Assembly (NCBI RefSeq): GCF_000411115.1
Contig: NZ_KE150255.1
Coordinates: forward strand, 1-64,000
Reading direction: 5' to 3'
DNA: 64,000 bases
DNA from: Capnocytophaga granulosa ATCC 51502
Lineage (GTDB): Bacteria; Bacteroidota; Bacteroidia; Flavobacteriales; Flavobacteriaceae
Within the stretch, counting starts at the first letter, position 1, and each line of letters begins with the position of its first letter. A program made the position numbers and the translations under genes. The notes beneath the pieces are model-generated. The model had not been told where the DNA came from. It saw only the letters and a list, made by a program, of their open reading frames with translations, and did not search any database. Shown in pieces: positions 49,762 to 58,689 of the stretch.

Positions 49762-50175
49762 TCATTTGTTGTTTATATATTTTTTCAGCATCGCATAGGA
49801 CGCTACAATGATCATACAAAAGTAACTGGAGCGCGTAAGCCCGACAGACAGCATGGTCTTTAGCTCATAATGGGGCTGCTCCTTCTGATAATAATGACAC
49901 CCCATATCGCTTACAGTGGCTAAAAAGATAAAACAGCCATAGAATAGAAAGTAAAAAGCATAAGTATCTTTCTTTATCGTCCTAAAAAGCAGTAGCAGCA
50001 GGAAAAATATAACCCCTAAAGACACAAAAATAAATTGGTATTCTACAAATCGTACCATAGCTTCCTGCCTTTGGGTCATCGCCAAAGAGGAACAAAACAT
50101 CATCAGCTCAAAAGCCAACAAAAATTGGAGGCTATAGGTGAGGTACTTTTTTAGATAAAATCTATTGTTGCTCAT
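49762..50175 (-). CDS. Hypothetical multi-pass membrane protein A
   Basis: This 137-residue protein has four predicted TM helices (about 13-30, 47-62, 75-92, 112-130) and a Lys-rich start. It contains the string TIKKDTYAFYFLFYGCFIFL. The next gene (50191) has the similar EQKKRDSYGFYTLFYVCFHL, so the two are tandem paralogs. I do not recognise the family. It is the third gene in a run of three unknown membrane proteins, 15 nt after the second. Confidence 0.75.
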   Translation of the reverse strand: MSNNRFYLKKYLTYSLQFLLAFELMMFCSSLAMTQRQEAMVRFVEYQFIFVSLGVIFFLLLLLFRTIKKDTYAFYFLFYGCFIFLATVSDMGCHYYQKEQPHYELKTMLSVGLTRSSYFCMIIVASYAMLKKYINNK

Positions 50176-50190
50176 AATGTTTATTCTAAA

Positions 50191-50652
50191 TTATAGCTTG
50201 CCACTTACATACCTCTTTAGTATAAAGAAGGACGAGACTATATAAACAGAAAGAATACCTGCATTAAGACTTCTTCTGAGAAATAACTGTATCATATCTT
50301 CTTTATACGAGAGAAAATTGTTCCAAATATGGATCTCTTCCTCCTCTGCCATTACCAAAGATAATTTCATATACTGATAGATGACAAAAATCATAGCCGA
50401 CAGAAGGTGAAAACAAACATAGAATAAGGTGTAAAACCCATAACTATCCCTCTTTTTTTGCTCTAATAATAACAGCAAGACAAAGAATACAACACATGAA
50501 ATCACATCGGTGCTTTCGCATGGTATCTTTTCTCGAAAATTCTCTATGGTCAAAAGATAGAAAATAGGAATAGAGAAAATAAACTTGCTAATGACGACAA
50601 ACAAGATACTATAAAGAAAGTATCTCACTACTCTATAGGCTATGTTTTTCAT
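50191..50652 (-). CDS. Hypothetical multi-pass membrane protein B (paralog of A)
   Basis: This 153-residue protein has four TM segments. The block RDSYGFYTLFYVCFHLLSAM lines up with KDTYAFYFLFYGCFIFLATV of the preceding entry. A longer loop (EEEEIHIWNNFLSYKEDMIQ) separates TMs 3 and 4. The family is unknown. It has 21- and 15-nt gaps to its neighbours, so it is cotranscribed with them. Confidence 0.75.
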   Translation of the reverse strand: MKNIAYRVVRYFLYSILFVVISKFIFSIPIFYLLTIENFREKIPCESTDVISCVVFFVLLLLLEQKKRDSYGFYTLFYVCFHLLSAMIFVIYQYMKLSLVMAEEEEIHIWNNFLSYKEDMIQLFLRRSLNAGILSVYIVSSFFILKRYVSGKL

Positions 50653-50673
50653 ATTTATATAACAAAGTGTTTG

Positions 50674-51762
50674 TTACTTCATACGACGGCTTATTTTCTT
50701 TACTATCTCCAATATAGGCCAATACACCACGCACATCAGTGGCAGAAAAAGGAACAACCATATATTATCCTGCCCTGCACAAGGAGGGTGATCGCCTATA
50801 AAGTCTCTTATAAAGCGCTCCATCCAATTACACAATACACAGAATAGGAAAGGTATTCCCACTATATCCCAGAAGGTATAGTTACGCTGGCGTAGGTAAT
50901 ACAGATGTACAACGATCACTATACAGATAAGAACAAGTCCTAACCCTATAGGCCCTATATCTAACAGAAATTGCTCAGTGGGAGTAAGTCGCTTATTAAA
51001 ATACCAATAAAACCCTTGCTCCTTATCCTTACGAGTAGCCTGCCAAAGATAGGTATCTTCTCCCTTGTCTAAGCATTTCTTCATAGAGGTATGAATAAGC
51101 TGTAGCCCATTGGCACGCTTCATGGTTACTGTTATACGGGGATAATTGTTAGCCTCTTTAGGTTCAGGTATATGATAGTGTAAGGAAAAATCATTCAAAA
51201 ACCCTCTACCACTTCTGTCCATTGCTGCCTCATACTGGGTTTCTATACTATTCTCTCCCTTTTTAAGGTCTGCCTGAAAATACACCACATCGTTCAGCTC
51301 TCTGATAGGGACGGTATAGTGCTCGGCAAACTTGACTCTATAATACACATAGGAAGAGTCTATACTACTCCCCTCTCGCAAAAGGAAAGAATAGTCCTTG
51401 GCTGGATCTAAGGGCGTAGGAGTTATTAGCGCCCCATTGACTCTTATCTGTACCTTCTGTTGCGCACTATCGGAAGCCATAAAGAAGAATACCGCACGTC
51501 CAGCCTGCTCCGCCTGCACTTTATAGCGAGCCGAAAGCTCTGCATATTGGTTATAAGGATAGTCCTCCTCTTGCTTATCAAAAGGCTGTATCTGCAGTTC
51601 TTCCTCCTTTATCTGATAGCCCTCCTGCTCCTGAGGCATACTCAAAGCACTAAAATTACCATACTCTAATAGCCGATAACAAAGCGGCATGGAAGTACAA
51701 CTCACCAACAACAGACACAATAGGAGTTTTAAGTTTAGAATTTTGAGTTTTGAGTTCCTCAT
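50674..51762 (-). CDS. Hypothetical lipoprotein / membrane protein
   Basis: This 362-residue protein has an N-terminal signal ending in a Cys (LCLLLVSCTSMPL), a long extracytoplasmic part and about three C-terminal TM helices (about 270-290, 301-318, 335-354). Its first codons (MRNSKLKILNLKLL) lie in a CTCAAAA-type heptad array, so the start may be repeat-derived; a later start such as that of MPLCYR (residue 25) would remove the signal. It is the first of three unknown membrane proteins in a row, 27 nt after dld. Confidence 0.7.
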   Translation of the reverse strand: MRNSKLKILNLKLLLCLLLVSCTSMPLCYRLLEYGNFSALSMPQEQEGYQIKEEELQIQPFDKQEEDYPYNQYAELSARYKVQAEQAGRAVFFFMASDSAQQKVQIRVNGALITPTPLDPAKDYSFLLREGSSIDSSYVYYRVKFAEHYTVPIRELNDVVYFQADLKKGENSIETQYEAAMDRSGRGFLNDFSLHYHIPEPKEANNYPRITVTMKRANGLQLIHTSMKKCLDKGEDTYLWQATRKDKEQGFYWYFNKRLTPTEQFLLDIGPIGLGLVLICIVIVVHLYYLRQRNYTFWDIVGIPFLFCVLCNWMERFIRDFIGDHPPCAGQDNIWLFLFLPLMCVVYWPILEIVKKISRRMK

Positions 51763-51789
51763 TAGTCACTCGTCACTAGTCACTTGTCA

Positions 51790-53481
51790 CTATTTCCAGT
51801 CTTTCTTCTTTGAGGTCTTCCCAATACCTGAGTTAAAACTATTGGTTGGGTCAAGCTCTTTATAGAAGTTCTTTAGAGAATCCTTGGCGTGGTATAAGTG
51901 ACCGACATTGTGTTCAGCTGGGTATTCTGCGCCACGCTTGTCAAGTATCTTGAGCATCTCTTCCTCTATTTCCTCACAGTTATAGCCCTTCTTAATCACA
52001 TAATCTTGGTGAAATACATGGCACATAAAGTGTCCGTAATAGAGTTTATGGAGGATTTTGTTGTCTATCTCTGGGGGAAGCTGTTCGAACCAGTCTTCTT
52101 CATTACGCTTAAGGGCAATGTCCAAGGCTACGATGTCCTCTACTTCCTTCTCATGCACCGAGCGGTAACGAATCGCTGCTGAAGCCACTGCAAAGCGCAA
52201 GAGCATAGCCGCTTGGGCAAGTTTTGGATCACATTCGAAATAAGCCCCTTTGCTCTTGTCAGCAAAATATTCTTTGAGGTATTCGCGGGCTTCTTCTACT
52301 CCCTTGCCGCCCATCTTGAGAATGAGGTGATGCTCATATTGGTTGCGGTAATCCCACATGATTTGGGGTAGGTGTTGAGGCATGAGTTTGGAGGTACCTT
52401 GAAGGAACTTTTCGCTAAAGTGGTGAGGCATAAAAGGAATCTTCTTAGCCACACGATCAGCCCATGCCTTCAAAGCAAAGAGCTTTGGCAGGTATTCTGT
52501 ACCTACATGCTTGATATACCAGAAAGTATCCTTACCATACTTTGCGGCAATATCAAAAGCAGTACGATGGATATATTCGCCTGAGATAGGAATCTGCTCG
52601 AAGGAGCCGAGCATGTGTCGGCGTAGTTCAGTGAGTACTTTCGTGTCATTGGTACCTATGTAGAATACAGCTGTCTGTTTCTCTGCTGGGAAGGTATCCA
52701 CACGTACGGCAAAGACGGCGAGGCGTCCTGCACTTCCTGAAGCCTCATATAAGCGGGCAGGGTCAGCATTGAAGCGGGCAGGGGTATCGGCATCTATCTG
52801 GCGTACATGGTTGCAGTAGTCATGGTCATGCCCCTTCTTGTCTGTCTGTTGTATATCTTTCTTCTGATACTTGCCTTCCTGTAGGTTGGTGAGTATCTCC
52901 TGTGGGGTAGTACCTAGATCTATCCCTAAGTGATTGACTAGTTCCAACTTACCCTCGGCATTGCGCTGTGCATAGAGTGCCATCTCGGTATAGGCAGGGC
53001 CACGCTGTACGAGCGAACCGCCTGAGTTGTTACACACCCCTCCAATCACTGAGGCACCGATACAAGAGGAACCAATCACTGAGTGTGGTTCACGTCCGTA
53101 AGGCTTGAGTTCTTCTTCCAAGTGGTTCAGGGTAGAACCTGGTAGGCAAACCGCCTGAGCTCCATCGAGGATCAGCTGGATATTGTCATTGCGCATAGTG
53201 TTGATAATCACCACATCGCGGTCGTAGTCATTTCCAAAGGGGTTGGAACCACCTGTGATTCCTGTGTTAGCGGCTTGGGAGATCACTATCACATCGGCCT
53301 CCACACAAGCCTCCAAGACCTGCCATTGCTCCCAAAGGGTAGCAGGGCGTACTACGGCCAAGGCATTCCCTGTCCCAAAGCGGTAACCTGTACGATAGCG
53401 TTCGGTCTGTCCTGGGTCAGTCATTACATATTTTGCACCCACTATCTGGCGCAGTTTTTCCAATAAATTTTGTGTATTCAC
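51790..53481 (-). CDS. dld: Quinone-dependent D-lactate dehydrogenase
   Basis: FAD flavoenzyme of about 563 residues that oxidises D-lactate to pyruvate at the inner membrane and passes electrons to quinone. The whole length follows the enterobacterial Dld pattern: ANTGITGGSNPFGNDYDRDV, EPHSVIGSSCIGASVIGG, NNSGGSLVQRGPAYTEM, then the C-terminal YYGHFMCHVFHQDYVIKKG and the ending GIGKTSKKKDW. I chose GTG 53481 (VNTQNLLEKLRQIVG), because the longer ATG 53550 start would translate the GC-rich repeat upstream. It is the enzyme one would expect in a lactate-rich oral niche. Confidence 0.94.
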   Translation of the reverse strand: MNTQNLLEKLRQIVGAKYVMTDPGQTERYRTGYRFGTGNALAVVRPATLWEQWQVLEACVEADVIVISQAANTGITGGSNPFGNDYDRDVVIINTMRNDNIQLILDGAQAVCLPGSTLNHLEEELKPYGREPHSVIGSSCIGASVIGGVCNNSGGSLVQRGPAYTEMALYAQRNAEGKLELVNHLGIDLGTTPQEILTNLQEGKYQKKDIQQTDKKGHDHDYCNHVRQIDADTPARFNADPARLYEASGSAGRLAVFAVRVDTFPAEKQTAVFYIGTNDTKVLTELRRHMLGSFEQIPISGEYIHRTAFDIAAKYGKDTFWYIKHVGTEYLPKLFALKAWADRVAKKIPFMPHHFSEKFLQGTSKLMPQHLPQIMWDYRNQYEHHLILKMGGKGVEEAREYLKEYFADKSKGAYFECDPKLAQAAMLLRFAVASAAIRYRSVHEKEVEDIVALDIALKRNEEDWFEQLPPEIDNKILHKLYYGHFMCHVFHQDYVIKKGYNCEEIEEEMLKILDKRGAEYPAEHNVGHLYHAKDSLKNFYKELDPTNSFNSGIGKTSKKKDWK

Positions 53482-53502
53482 GATATCAGTTTTTAGTTTT
53501 GA

Positions 53503-53590
53503 GTTCCCCCCATCCCCCGAAGGGGGAGAAATACTTAATTTCTTTGACAACTATAGCAATCAATTTTTCCTCCTTCGGGGGAAAGGGGGA
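53503..53590. repeat. Pair of GC-rich palindromic (REP-like) units in inverted orientation
   Basis: Units at about 53503-53530 and 53565-53590 hold CTCCCCCTTCGGGGG-type hairpins pointing in opposite directions, as at 22573-22724. They occupy the dsbD-dld gap. Confidence 0.75.
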
Positions 53591-55552
53591 TTATTTTTTC
53601 ACTCCTTTTTTAAGCCACTCTTTATAAGTTTCCACATCCACATATTGTACAGGGGTAGAGAGCAGTTCGGTATCAGGGGAGAGTAGCACATAATAAGGCT
53701 GGGAGGCCGAAGAGAAATTCACCTCTTGGAAGGTCGCCCACTTATCACCTATGGTCTTAATGTATTCTACACGGCCATTGCGGTGTTTGAAATCAAATTG
53801 TTTATCCTTGGGTAGCTCCTCTTTGTCATCTACATAGAGGGAGATGAGCACATAACGCTGCATGAGCTTTTTCACCTCAGGATCTGTCCATACATGCTCT
53901 TCCATTTTGCGGCAATTCACACATGCCCAACCTGTAAAGTCCAGCATCACAGGCATATTATGTGCCTTGGCATAGGCCATACCCTCATAATAGTCTTTGA
54001 AAACCACCTGCTCACTCTTTTGCTCTTTATGGAAAAATGCATAGGACTCTGGGGGCGGGAATCCGCTAAGTAGTCTTAGATTATTCTTTCCGAAAAGTCC
54101 TAAGAGCAGATATACAGAAAAAGCAGCTGAAAGTACCCCTATAAGCAAACGCCCTTTGGAATATTGCTTGAGTGGCTTGCGTGGCTCATCGTGTGGAAAA
54201 CGGATAAATCCGAACAGATATAGGGTAAGGAAGGCAAAAAGCAAGAGCCATAGCCCTACGAATACCTCACGCTTGAGCAGTCCCCAGTGTTGTACCAGAT
54301 CGGCATTGGAAAGGAACTTAAGCGCAAAGGCCAGCTCCAAGAAGCCCAAAAATACCTTGGCTGTGGTCATCCAACCTCCTGATTTTGGCAAAGAGTTGAG
54401 CCAAGAAGGGAAAAGGGCAAAGAGTACAAAAGGCAAGGCCAATGAGAGTCCAAAACCTGCCATACCTAAGGTAAGTTGCATAGCTCCTCCCGAAGAGAGT
54501 GAACCTGCTAAGAGCGACCCCAAGATAGGCCCTGTACAAGAGAACGATACGATGGCCAAGGTCAACGCCATAAAGAAGATGCCTATGATTCCCCCCACAC
54601 TGGAGGCATTGTCCATCTTATTTCCCCATGAGGCAGGTAAGGTGATTTCGTAAAAACCAAAGAATGAAAAGGCAAAAATAACGAAAATCACAAAGAAAAC
54701 CACATTAAGCCATACATTGGTAGAAATGGTATTGAGTATCTCTGGGTCTATATTGTCTAAGAAGTGGAAAGGTATGCTCAAAAGAACATAGATGAGCAAT
54801 ATAAAGAAGCCGTACAAGATCGCATTAAAGACACCTTTCTTACGCGTTTTGCTTTGCTTGGTAAAGAAAGACACCGTAAGCGGAATCATCGGGAATACAC
54901 AAGGGGTAAGCAGCGCGATGAAGCCTCCCAAAAAGCCTAAAACAAAGACCATCCAGCTGGATTCTTGTTCTGGCTTGCCTATGAGTTCTTTGTTCTTAAG
55001 GGGAATCTCCAATTGCTTGGCCATATCCTCACTGCGGGCATCTACCTGCTTTTGTTCCACTTGGGCTACAGAACCGTCAAGGGAGAAAACGAAATCTTCC
55101 TTGAGGTTGATACACACATCTATACATGCTTGGCAGAAGATATTCCCTTTGATATGTTTTACATTGGGATCAGTAAGTTTTACCTTTTGGGTAATCTTTA
55201 TCTCTTTCTCAAAAAAGAGTTCATCTACCCCAAAGACATCATTGAAGGCCTTGTGTAGGCCTTCTTCCTCAGAAGCGCCTACCAGCTCTATCCCTTCAGT
55301 TGTATAGGTGATAACCATCGGCAGGGCACCTCCCTTAGGGTTATTCTGCGAATATACATGCCACTTAGGGGCTATTTTCCCCTTGAAGGTCAGTAGGTAT
55401 TCCCCCTCGGAGAGCCTCTCTTGAGAGAATGTCCATACCACTGGATTCTCATCCTGCTGCCCTCCACCGAAGGACGGCTGAAAGTTGATTTGCGCACCAG
55501 CAAAAGCCACTGCCCATAGTGCTATAAAGAATGTAAGTATTTTTTTGTTCAT
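53591..55552 (-). CDS. dsbD: Thiol:disulfide interchange protein DsbD
   Basis: This 653-residue protein has three parts: a signal and N-terminal periplasmic domain (1-200, with NIFCQACIDVCIN), a central eight-helix domain (about 205-480, with LTPCVFPMIPLTVSF and FSCTGPILGSL, the redox-active TM cysteines) and a C-terminal thioredoxin domain with the active site WACVNCRKMEEH (about 550-570). It carries electrons from cytoplasmic thioredoxin to the periplasm for cytochrome c maturation and disulfide repair. It is 9 nt from PorT and followed by dld. Confidence 0.95.
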   Translation of the reverse strand: MNKKILTFFIALWAVAFAGAQINFQPSFGGGQQDENPVVWTFSQERLSEGEYLLTFKGKIAPKWHVYSQNNPKGGALPMVITYTTEGIELVGASEEEGLHKAFNDVFGVDELFFEKEIKITQKVKLTDPNVKHIKGNIFCQACIDVCINLKEDFVFSLDGSVAQVEQKQVDARSEDMAKQLEIPLKNKELIGKPEQESSWMVFVLGFLGGFIALLTPCVFPMIPLTVSFFTKQSKTRKKGVFNAILYGFFILLIYVLLSIPFHFLDNIDPEILNTISTNVWLNVVFFVIFVIFAFSFFGFYEITLPASWGNKMDNASSVGGIIGIFFMALTLAIVSFSCTGPILGSLLAGSLSSGGAMQLTLGMAGFGLSLALPFVLFALFPSWLNSLPKSGGWMTTAKVFLGFLELAFALKFLSNADLVQHWGLLKREVFVGLWLLLFAFLTLYLFGFIRFPHDEPRKPLKQYSKGRLLIGVLSAAFSVYLLLGLFGKNNLRLLSGFPPPESYAFFHKEQKSEQVVFKDYYEGMAYAKAHNMPVMLDFTGWACVNCRKMEEHVWTDPEVKKLMQRYVLISLYVDDKEELPKDKQFDFKHRNGRVEYIKTIGDKWATFQEVNFSSASQPYYVLLSPDTELLSTPVQYVDVETYKEWLKKGVKK

Positions 55553-55561
55553 ATCTTGAGT

Positions 55562-56254
55562 TTATTCAAACGTTAAGTTGATCATCACTGCTCTGGTGTA
55601 GATACTTCTTAGGTTACCTGTCCAAGGGCTATTGGGATCATTATCATGTATGAGCTCGTTATTGATAGAAAACAGCCCGCGTATGGAGGGAGTAAAGCGA
55701 AAATGGGGCGTATAGAGGTCTATCCCAAAACCGAGTTCGTAAAAGAATATAGTGGGGTTTACCCTGAACTTCCCTTCTACATTGTCCTCTCTGGATTTGT
55801 TATTGGCACTCAGGTTCAGTGTCATAGAAGCCCCTGCTGTTACATAAGGCTTGAAGTTATCCCAGCGCTTAGATCCATACTTGAGCAGCACAGGGATATA
55901 GATATAAGTGGAGACTACTTCCCTATAGCGCGAACGCTCTTGTACAAACCCTGGAAAGTCCAGCTGACGTTTGTTATAAATCAGCCCTGGTTCAAAACGT
56001 GCACTAAGGTGATCTACCAATCGCAAATCTCCCGTCAGCCCTACATTGAACCCGTAAGATTTTTGGGTCTGTATGTCTGTTTTACTCGCGTCATTGTAGT
56101 CAAACTTCTCATAGTCCATACGGAAATCCATGGTGTTTAGCCCAAAATAGTAGCCCCATTGGAATTTCTGATAATCAAAATCTTCCAAGTTTATAATCGG
56201 CTGGGCTGCCATCAGAGAAGGTAATAATAATATAAATAGTAGTATTCTCTTCAT
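55562..56254 (-). CDS. porT: PorT/SprT-type outer-membrane beta-barrel of type IX secretion
   Basis: This 230-residue protein has a signal (MKRILLFILLLPSLMAAQPI) followed by a beta-barrel pattern: LEDFDYQKFQWGYYFGLNTM, LSARFEPGLIYNKRQLDF, IYIPVLLKYGSKR and a terminal aromatic strand. PorT/SprT is required for secretion by the Bacteroidota type IX system, and its position just after ubiE/menG is conserved in Flavobacteriia. The neighbours support the name: the ubiE stop is 6 nt upstream. Confidence 0.9.
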   Translation of the reverse strand: MKRILLFILLLPSLMAAQPIINLEDFDYQKFQWGYYFGLNTMDFRMDYEKFDYNDASKTDIQTQKSYGFNVGLTGDLRLVDHLSARFEPGLIYNKRQLDFPGFVQERSRYREVVSTYIYIPVLLKYGSKRWDNFKPYVTAGASMTLNLSANNKSREDNVEGKFRVNPTIFFYELGFGIDLYTPHFRFTPSIRGLFSINNELIHDNDPNSPWTGNLRSIYTRAVMINLTFE

Positions 56255-56260
56255 AATCTC

Positions 56261-56995
56261 TTACTTATCAGCTACATATATGGTAGCTACTCCTAAGAAT
56301 TGTGGATAGAACTTAACTCGAGAGAAGCCTATTTCGCTCTCTAATATATTGGCCAACTGCTTCCCAAAAGGAAACTTTGCCGCTGATTCCGACAAGTAGG
56401 CATAAGCATTCTGGTTCTTGGCCAGCAGCTTGCCCATTAGGGGTACGACAAACTTGGTATAGAACTTATACCCCTGCTTATAGGGAAAGCGGGTAGGTAC
56501 CGAGGTTTCCAGAATGACCAATCTGCCTCCTGGGCGCAACACACGTCTAAGTTCGGAAAGTCCCTTCTGGAGGTTCTCAAAATTACGTACTCCAAAGGAT
56601 ACTGTTACTGCGTCAAAACTGCCATCGGCAAAGGGTAGATGCTCGCTATCGGCCAATTGCATGGTGATACGCTCCGATAGTCCCAATGTCTTGACCTTCT
56701 GTTCCCCTACCGAGAGCATACCTTGGGATATATCCACTGCTGTGATATGTGCGTTTGCGATCTTAGAGAGTTCTATAGCCAAATCACCTGTTCCTGTAGC
56801 CACATCAAGAATTGTGCCAGCCTTCACCTCTGCCACTTTTTCTCTGACACGCCTGCGCCAAGTGATGTCCATTCGTAGGGTCATCACACGATTCAGCCCA
56901 TCGTAGGAGGGAGAGATGGTGTCAAACATCTCTTGTACTTGTTCTTTCTTCCCCTTATCTGAATGCTTATCAGGGGTTACTATCTCTGCTTGCAT
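56261..56995 (-). CDS. menG/ubiE: Menaquinone biosynthesis methyltransferase
   Basis: SAM-dependent methyltransferase of 244 residues for the last step of menaquinone synthesis. The motif I loop is ILDVATGTGDLAIELS (about 59-74), with SFDAVTVSFGVRNFENLQKG and the signature ELRRVLRPGGRLVILE. I start at ATG 56995 because the promoter TATCTTTGC (57012-57020) lies right in front of it; the longer ORF is out. It forms an operon with porT and dsbD. Confidence 0.95.
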   Translation of the reverse strand: MQAEIVTPDKHSDKGKKEQVQEMFDTISPSYDGLNRVMTLRMDITWRRRVREKVAEVKAGTILDVATGTGDLAIELSKIANAHITAVDISQGMLSVGEQKVKTLGLSERITMQLADSEHLPFADGSFDAVTVSFGVRNFENLQKGLSELRRVLRPGGRLVILETSVPTRFPYKQGYKFYTKFVVPLMGKLLAKNQNAYAYLSESAAKFPFGKQLANILESEIGFSRVKFYPQFLGVATIYVADK

Positions 56996-57011
56996 GCGTT
57001 CTATTTGAGGT

Positions 57012-57020
57012 GCAAAGATA
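57012..57020 (-). promoter_or_regulatory. Promoter -7 element for the ubiE-porT-dsbD operon
   Basis: TATCTTTGC on the minus strand, 17 nt before the ATG. Confidence 0.7.
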
Positions 57021-57030
57021 CAAATAAATA

Positions 57031-57140
57031 ATGACAAGTGACTAATGACTAGTGACAAATATCATTCAAAAATGATTCGTCACTTATCATTAGTCACTTG
57101 TCACTAGCCGTTAGTCACTAGTCACTCGTCATTAGTCACT
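57031..57140. repeat. Heptad array with inverted arms (GTGACTA/ATGACAA type)
   Basis: Left arm ATGACAA, GTGACTA, ATGACTA, GTGACAA; right arm the same units on the opposite strand with a central ATCATTCAAAAATGAT loop. It ends at the DUF5723 stop. Confidence 0.8.
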
Positions 57141-58482
57141 ATTGATAGATATTTCCAAATCGGAGACCTACAAAAGCATTGAGTTCTTTAGAGGAGCCTA
57201 TGAGGTTACCAAAGACACTACGAGAACCAAAGATTAGTGGGCCTACATGAAGTGCTACCCCTGTATTGAAGCCTGATACTTCGTTATAGCTAATAGGCAA
57301 GAATGCTCCGAATACACCACCACCCCAGTGTGTTTCATAGCGTGGAGTAAGTACAAAGTCATTAGCATAACGTGCATTATACTCGTTCTTTGACACCATA
57401 TTGAGTTGGCTGGAAAGATTAACATAGAAGCCATCTACGAAACGGTAATCTAAATTGATATTCAAGGTAGTAGGCAAGGAAGAATCGAAAGAAGTACCTC
57501 CAAGTTCTTCAGGTCGTGGAATTAGATCCAATGACTTTTGAATATCGTTGAGGTTAATATCTTTATTTACCAAGTTATAACGGTAGGACTTGTTATTTGT
57601 TGTATAGTTAAGCTTTCCTAAATCAAGCAAAGCAACTCCTACTTTAAAGCGGTAAGGAATATGTCCGTCACAGTTAGGACAGCCATCTTCGCTATATTCG
57701 TAGATTACTCCTAAGTCAGCTGCTACGGTAGAGGCAGAAGTAGCAAAGATGTCAGGTGAGCCAAGCACATCCAAGCCGCCACTTCTCACTTCAGCCTTAG
57801 CATCATTTACGTGGAGTATAGGATCTCCATTGGCATCTTTACCCAATGAAAAGCTATTAGCATTCGCCCCCTTGAAGCCCATATAGAAGCTACCAGTACC
57901 CTGTACAAATTTCACACCTGCACCCAAGCGGATAATATTGTAACCATCGTTCATGAGAGTATAGCTCCATACTGCCCCTATTTCCCTAAAGGCATTGGCC
58001 AACACATTCATATCGGAGATACCATTTAGGTGCTTGTAGCTACTTAGATTGCTAGAGAGATTCATATCCTTGCTATCTACAAGTGCTTGTAGTACATTGG
58101 CATCAATACCGGTAGTGTTTGCCATGAGGCGCAAGCGGGAAACAAGCCCTACCGCATTCCTTTTATTGACACGCACAATGAAAGAAGGTCCTAACACATC
58201 CACTTTCAACCCTGCATCAATTGCTTTTGAGTTAGCAAGGTTATCCGTAAATTTCTTGAAAGAGTTTTCCAAGTCAAAGGAAAAGCCCATCTCATTGTTG
58301 CCTAAATTGACATCTAGAGCCAAGAGGTTCACGTCCCAAGGGCGCGCCCATAGTGCATGTGCTGGGTTAGAAATAGTGGAGAGTGCTCCCCCGTAGGTAC
58401 TCGTTCTAAGCCCTGCAAAGGACTGTTGCGCCATACCCTCATAGGCTATCAAGCCCAACAAAGATAGAAGAATTTTTTTCAT
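57139..58482 (-). CDS. DUF5723 family outer-membrane protein
   Basis: This 447-residue protein has a signal (MKKILLSLLGLIAYEGMAQQ) and the family's early block GLRTSTYGGALSTISNPAHA. Later parts alternate beta-strand motifs and a CPNCDGHIP pair of cysteines. It looks like an outer-membrane beta-barrel or porin-like protein of DUF5723. Its ligand is unknown. The promoter TACTTTTGT lies at 58509-58517. Confidence 0.82.
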   Translation of the reverse strand: MKKILLSLLGLIAYEGMAQQSFAGLRTSTYGGALSTISNPAHALWARPWDVNLLALDVNLGNNEMGFSFDLENSFKKFTDNLANSKAIDAGLKVDVLGPSFIVRVNKRNAVGLVSRLRLMANTTGIDANVLQALVDSKDMNLSSNLSSYKHLNGISDMNVLANAFREIGAVWSYTLMNDGYNIIRLGAGVKFVQGTGSFYMGFKGANANSFSLGKDANGDPILHVNDAKAEVRSGGLDVLGSPDIFATSASTVAADLGVIYEYSEDGCPNCDGHIPYRFKVGVALLDLGKLNYTTNNKSYRYNLVNKDINLNDIQKSLDLIPRPEELGGTSFDSSLPTTLNINLDYRFVDGFYVNLSSQLNMVSKNEYNARYANDFVLTPRYETHWGGGVFGAFLPISYNEVSGFNTGVALHVGPLIFGSRSVFGNLIGSSKELNAFVGLRFGNIYQ

Positions 58483-58508
58483 AACAATTTATCCATTTTT
58501 TTCAAGGG

Positions 58509-58517
58509 ACAAAAGTA
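58509..58517 (-). promoter_or_regulatory. Promoter -7 element for the DUF5723 gene
   Basis: TACTTTTGT on the minus strand (last base off consensus), 27 nt before the ATG. Confidence 0.55.
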
Positions 58518-58658
58518 CAAAAATAATATTTAATTATCTATAATTAGTCATTATTTAACTTTTAACAATTTCCAAAAGCCAGCAGTCAGACATCAGTATA
58601 TATGTGGTTAATCCAAACAATTAACAATTAACAATTGATAATTAACAATTAAAATTCG

Positions 58659-58667
58659 TATCTTTGT
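58659..58667 (+). promoter_or_regulatory. Promoter -7 element for the nitroreductase
   Basis: TATCTTTGT, 23 nt before the ATG, preceded by CAATTAA-type heptads at 58618-58652. Confidence 0.6.
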
Positions 58668-58689
58668 GCATACCTAAAAATCATATCCT

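Noticed and set aside
53482..53550. Longer dld start from ATG 53550
   Set aside because: The extra residues are the translated GC-rich repeat and a heptad stretch; the family N-terminus begins at GTG 53481.
56996..57058. Longer ubiE start
   Set aside because: The extension would lie upstream of the TATCTTTGC promoter and does not look like the family.
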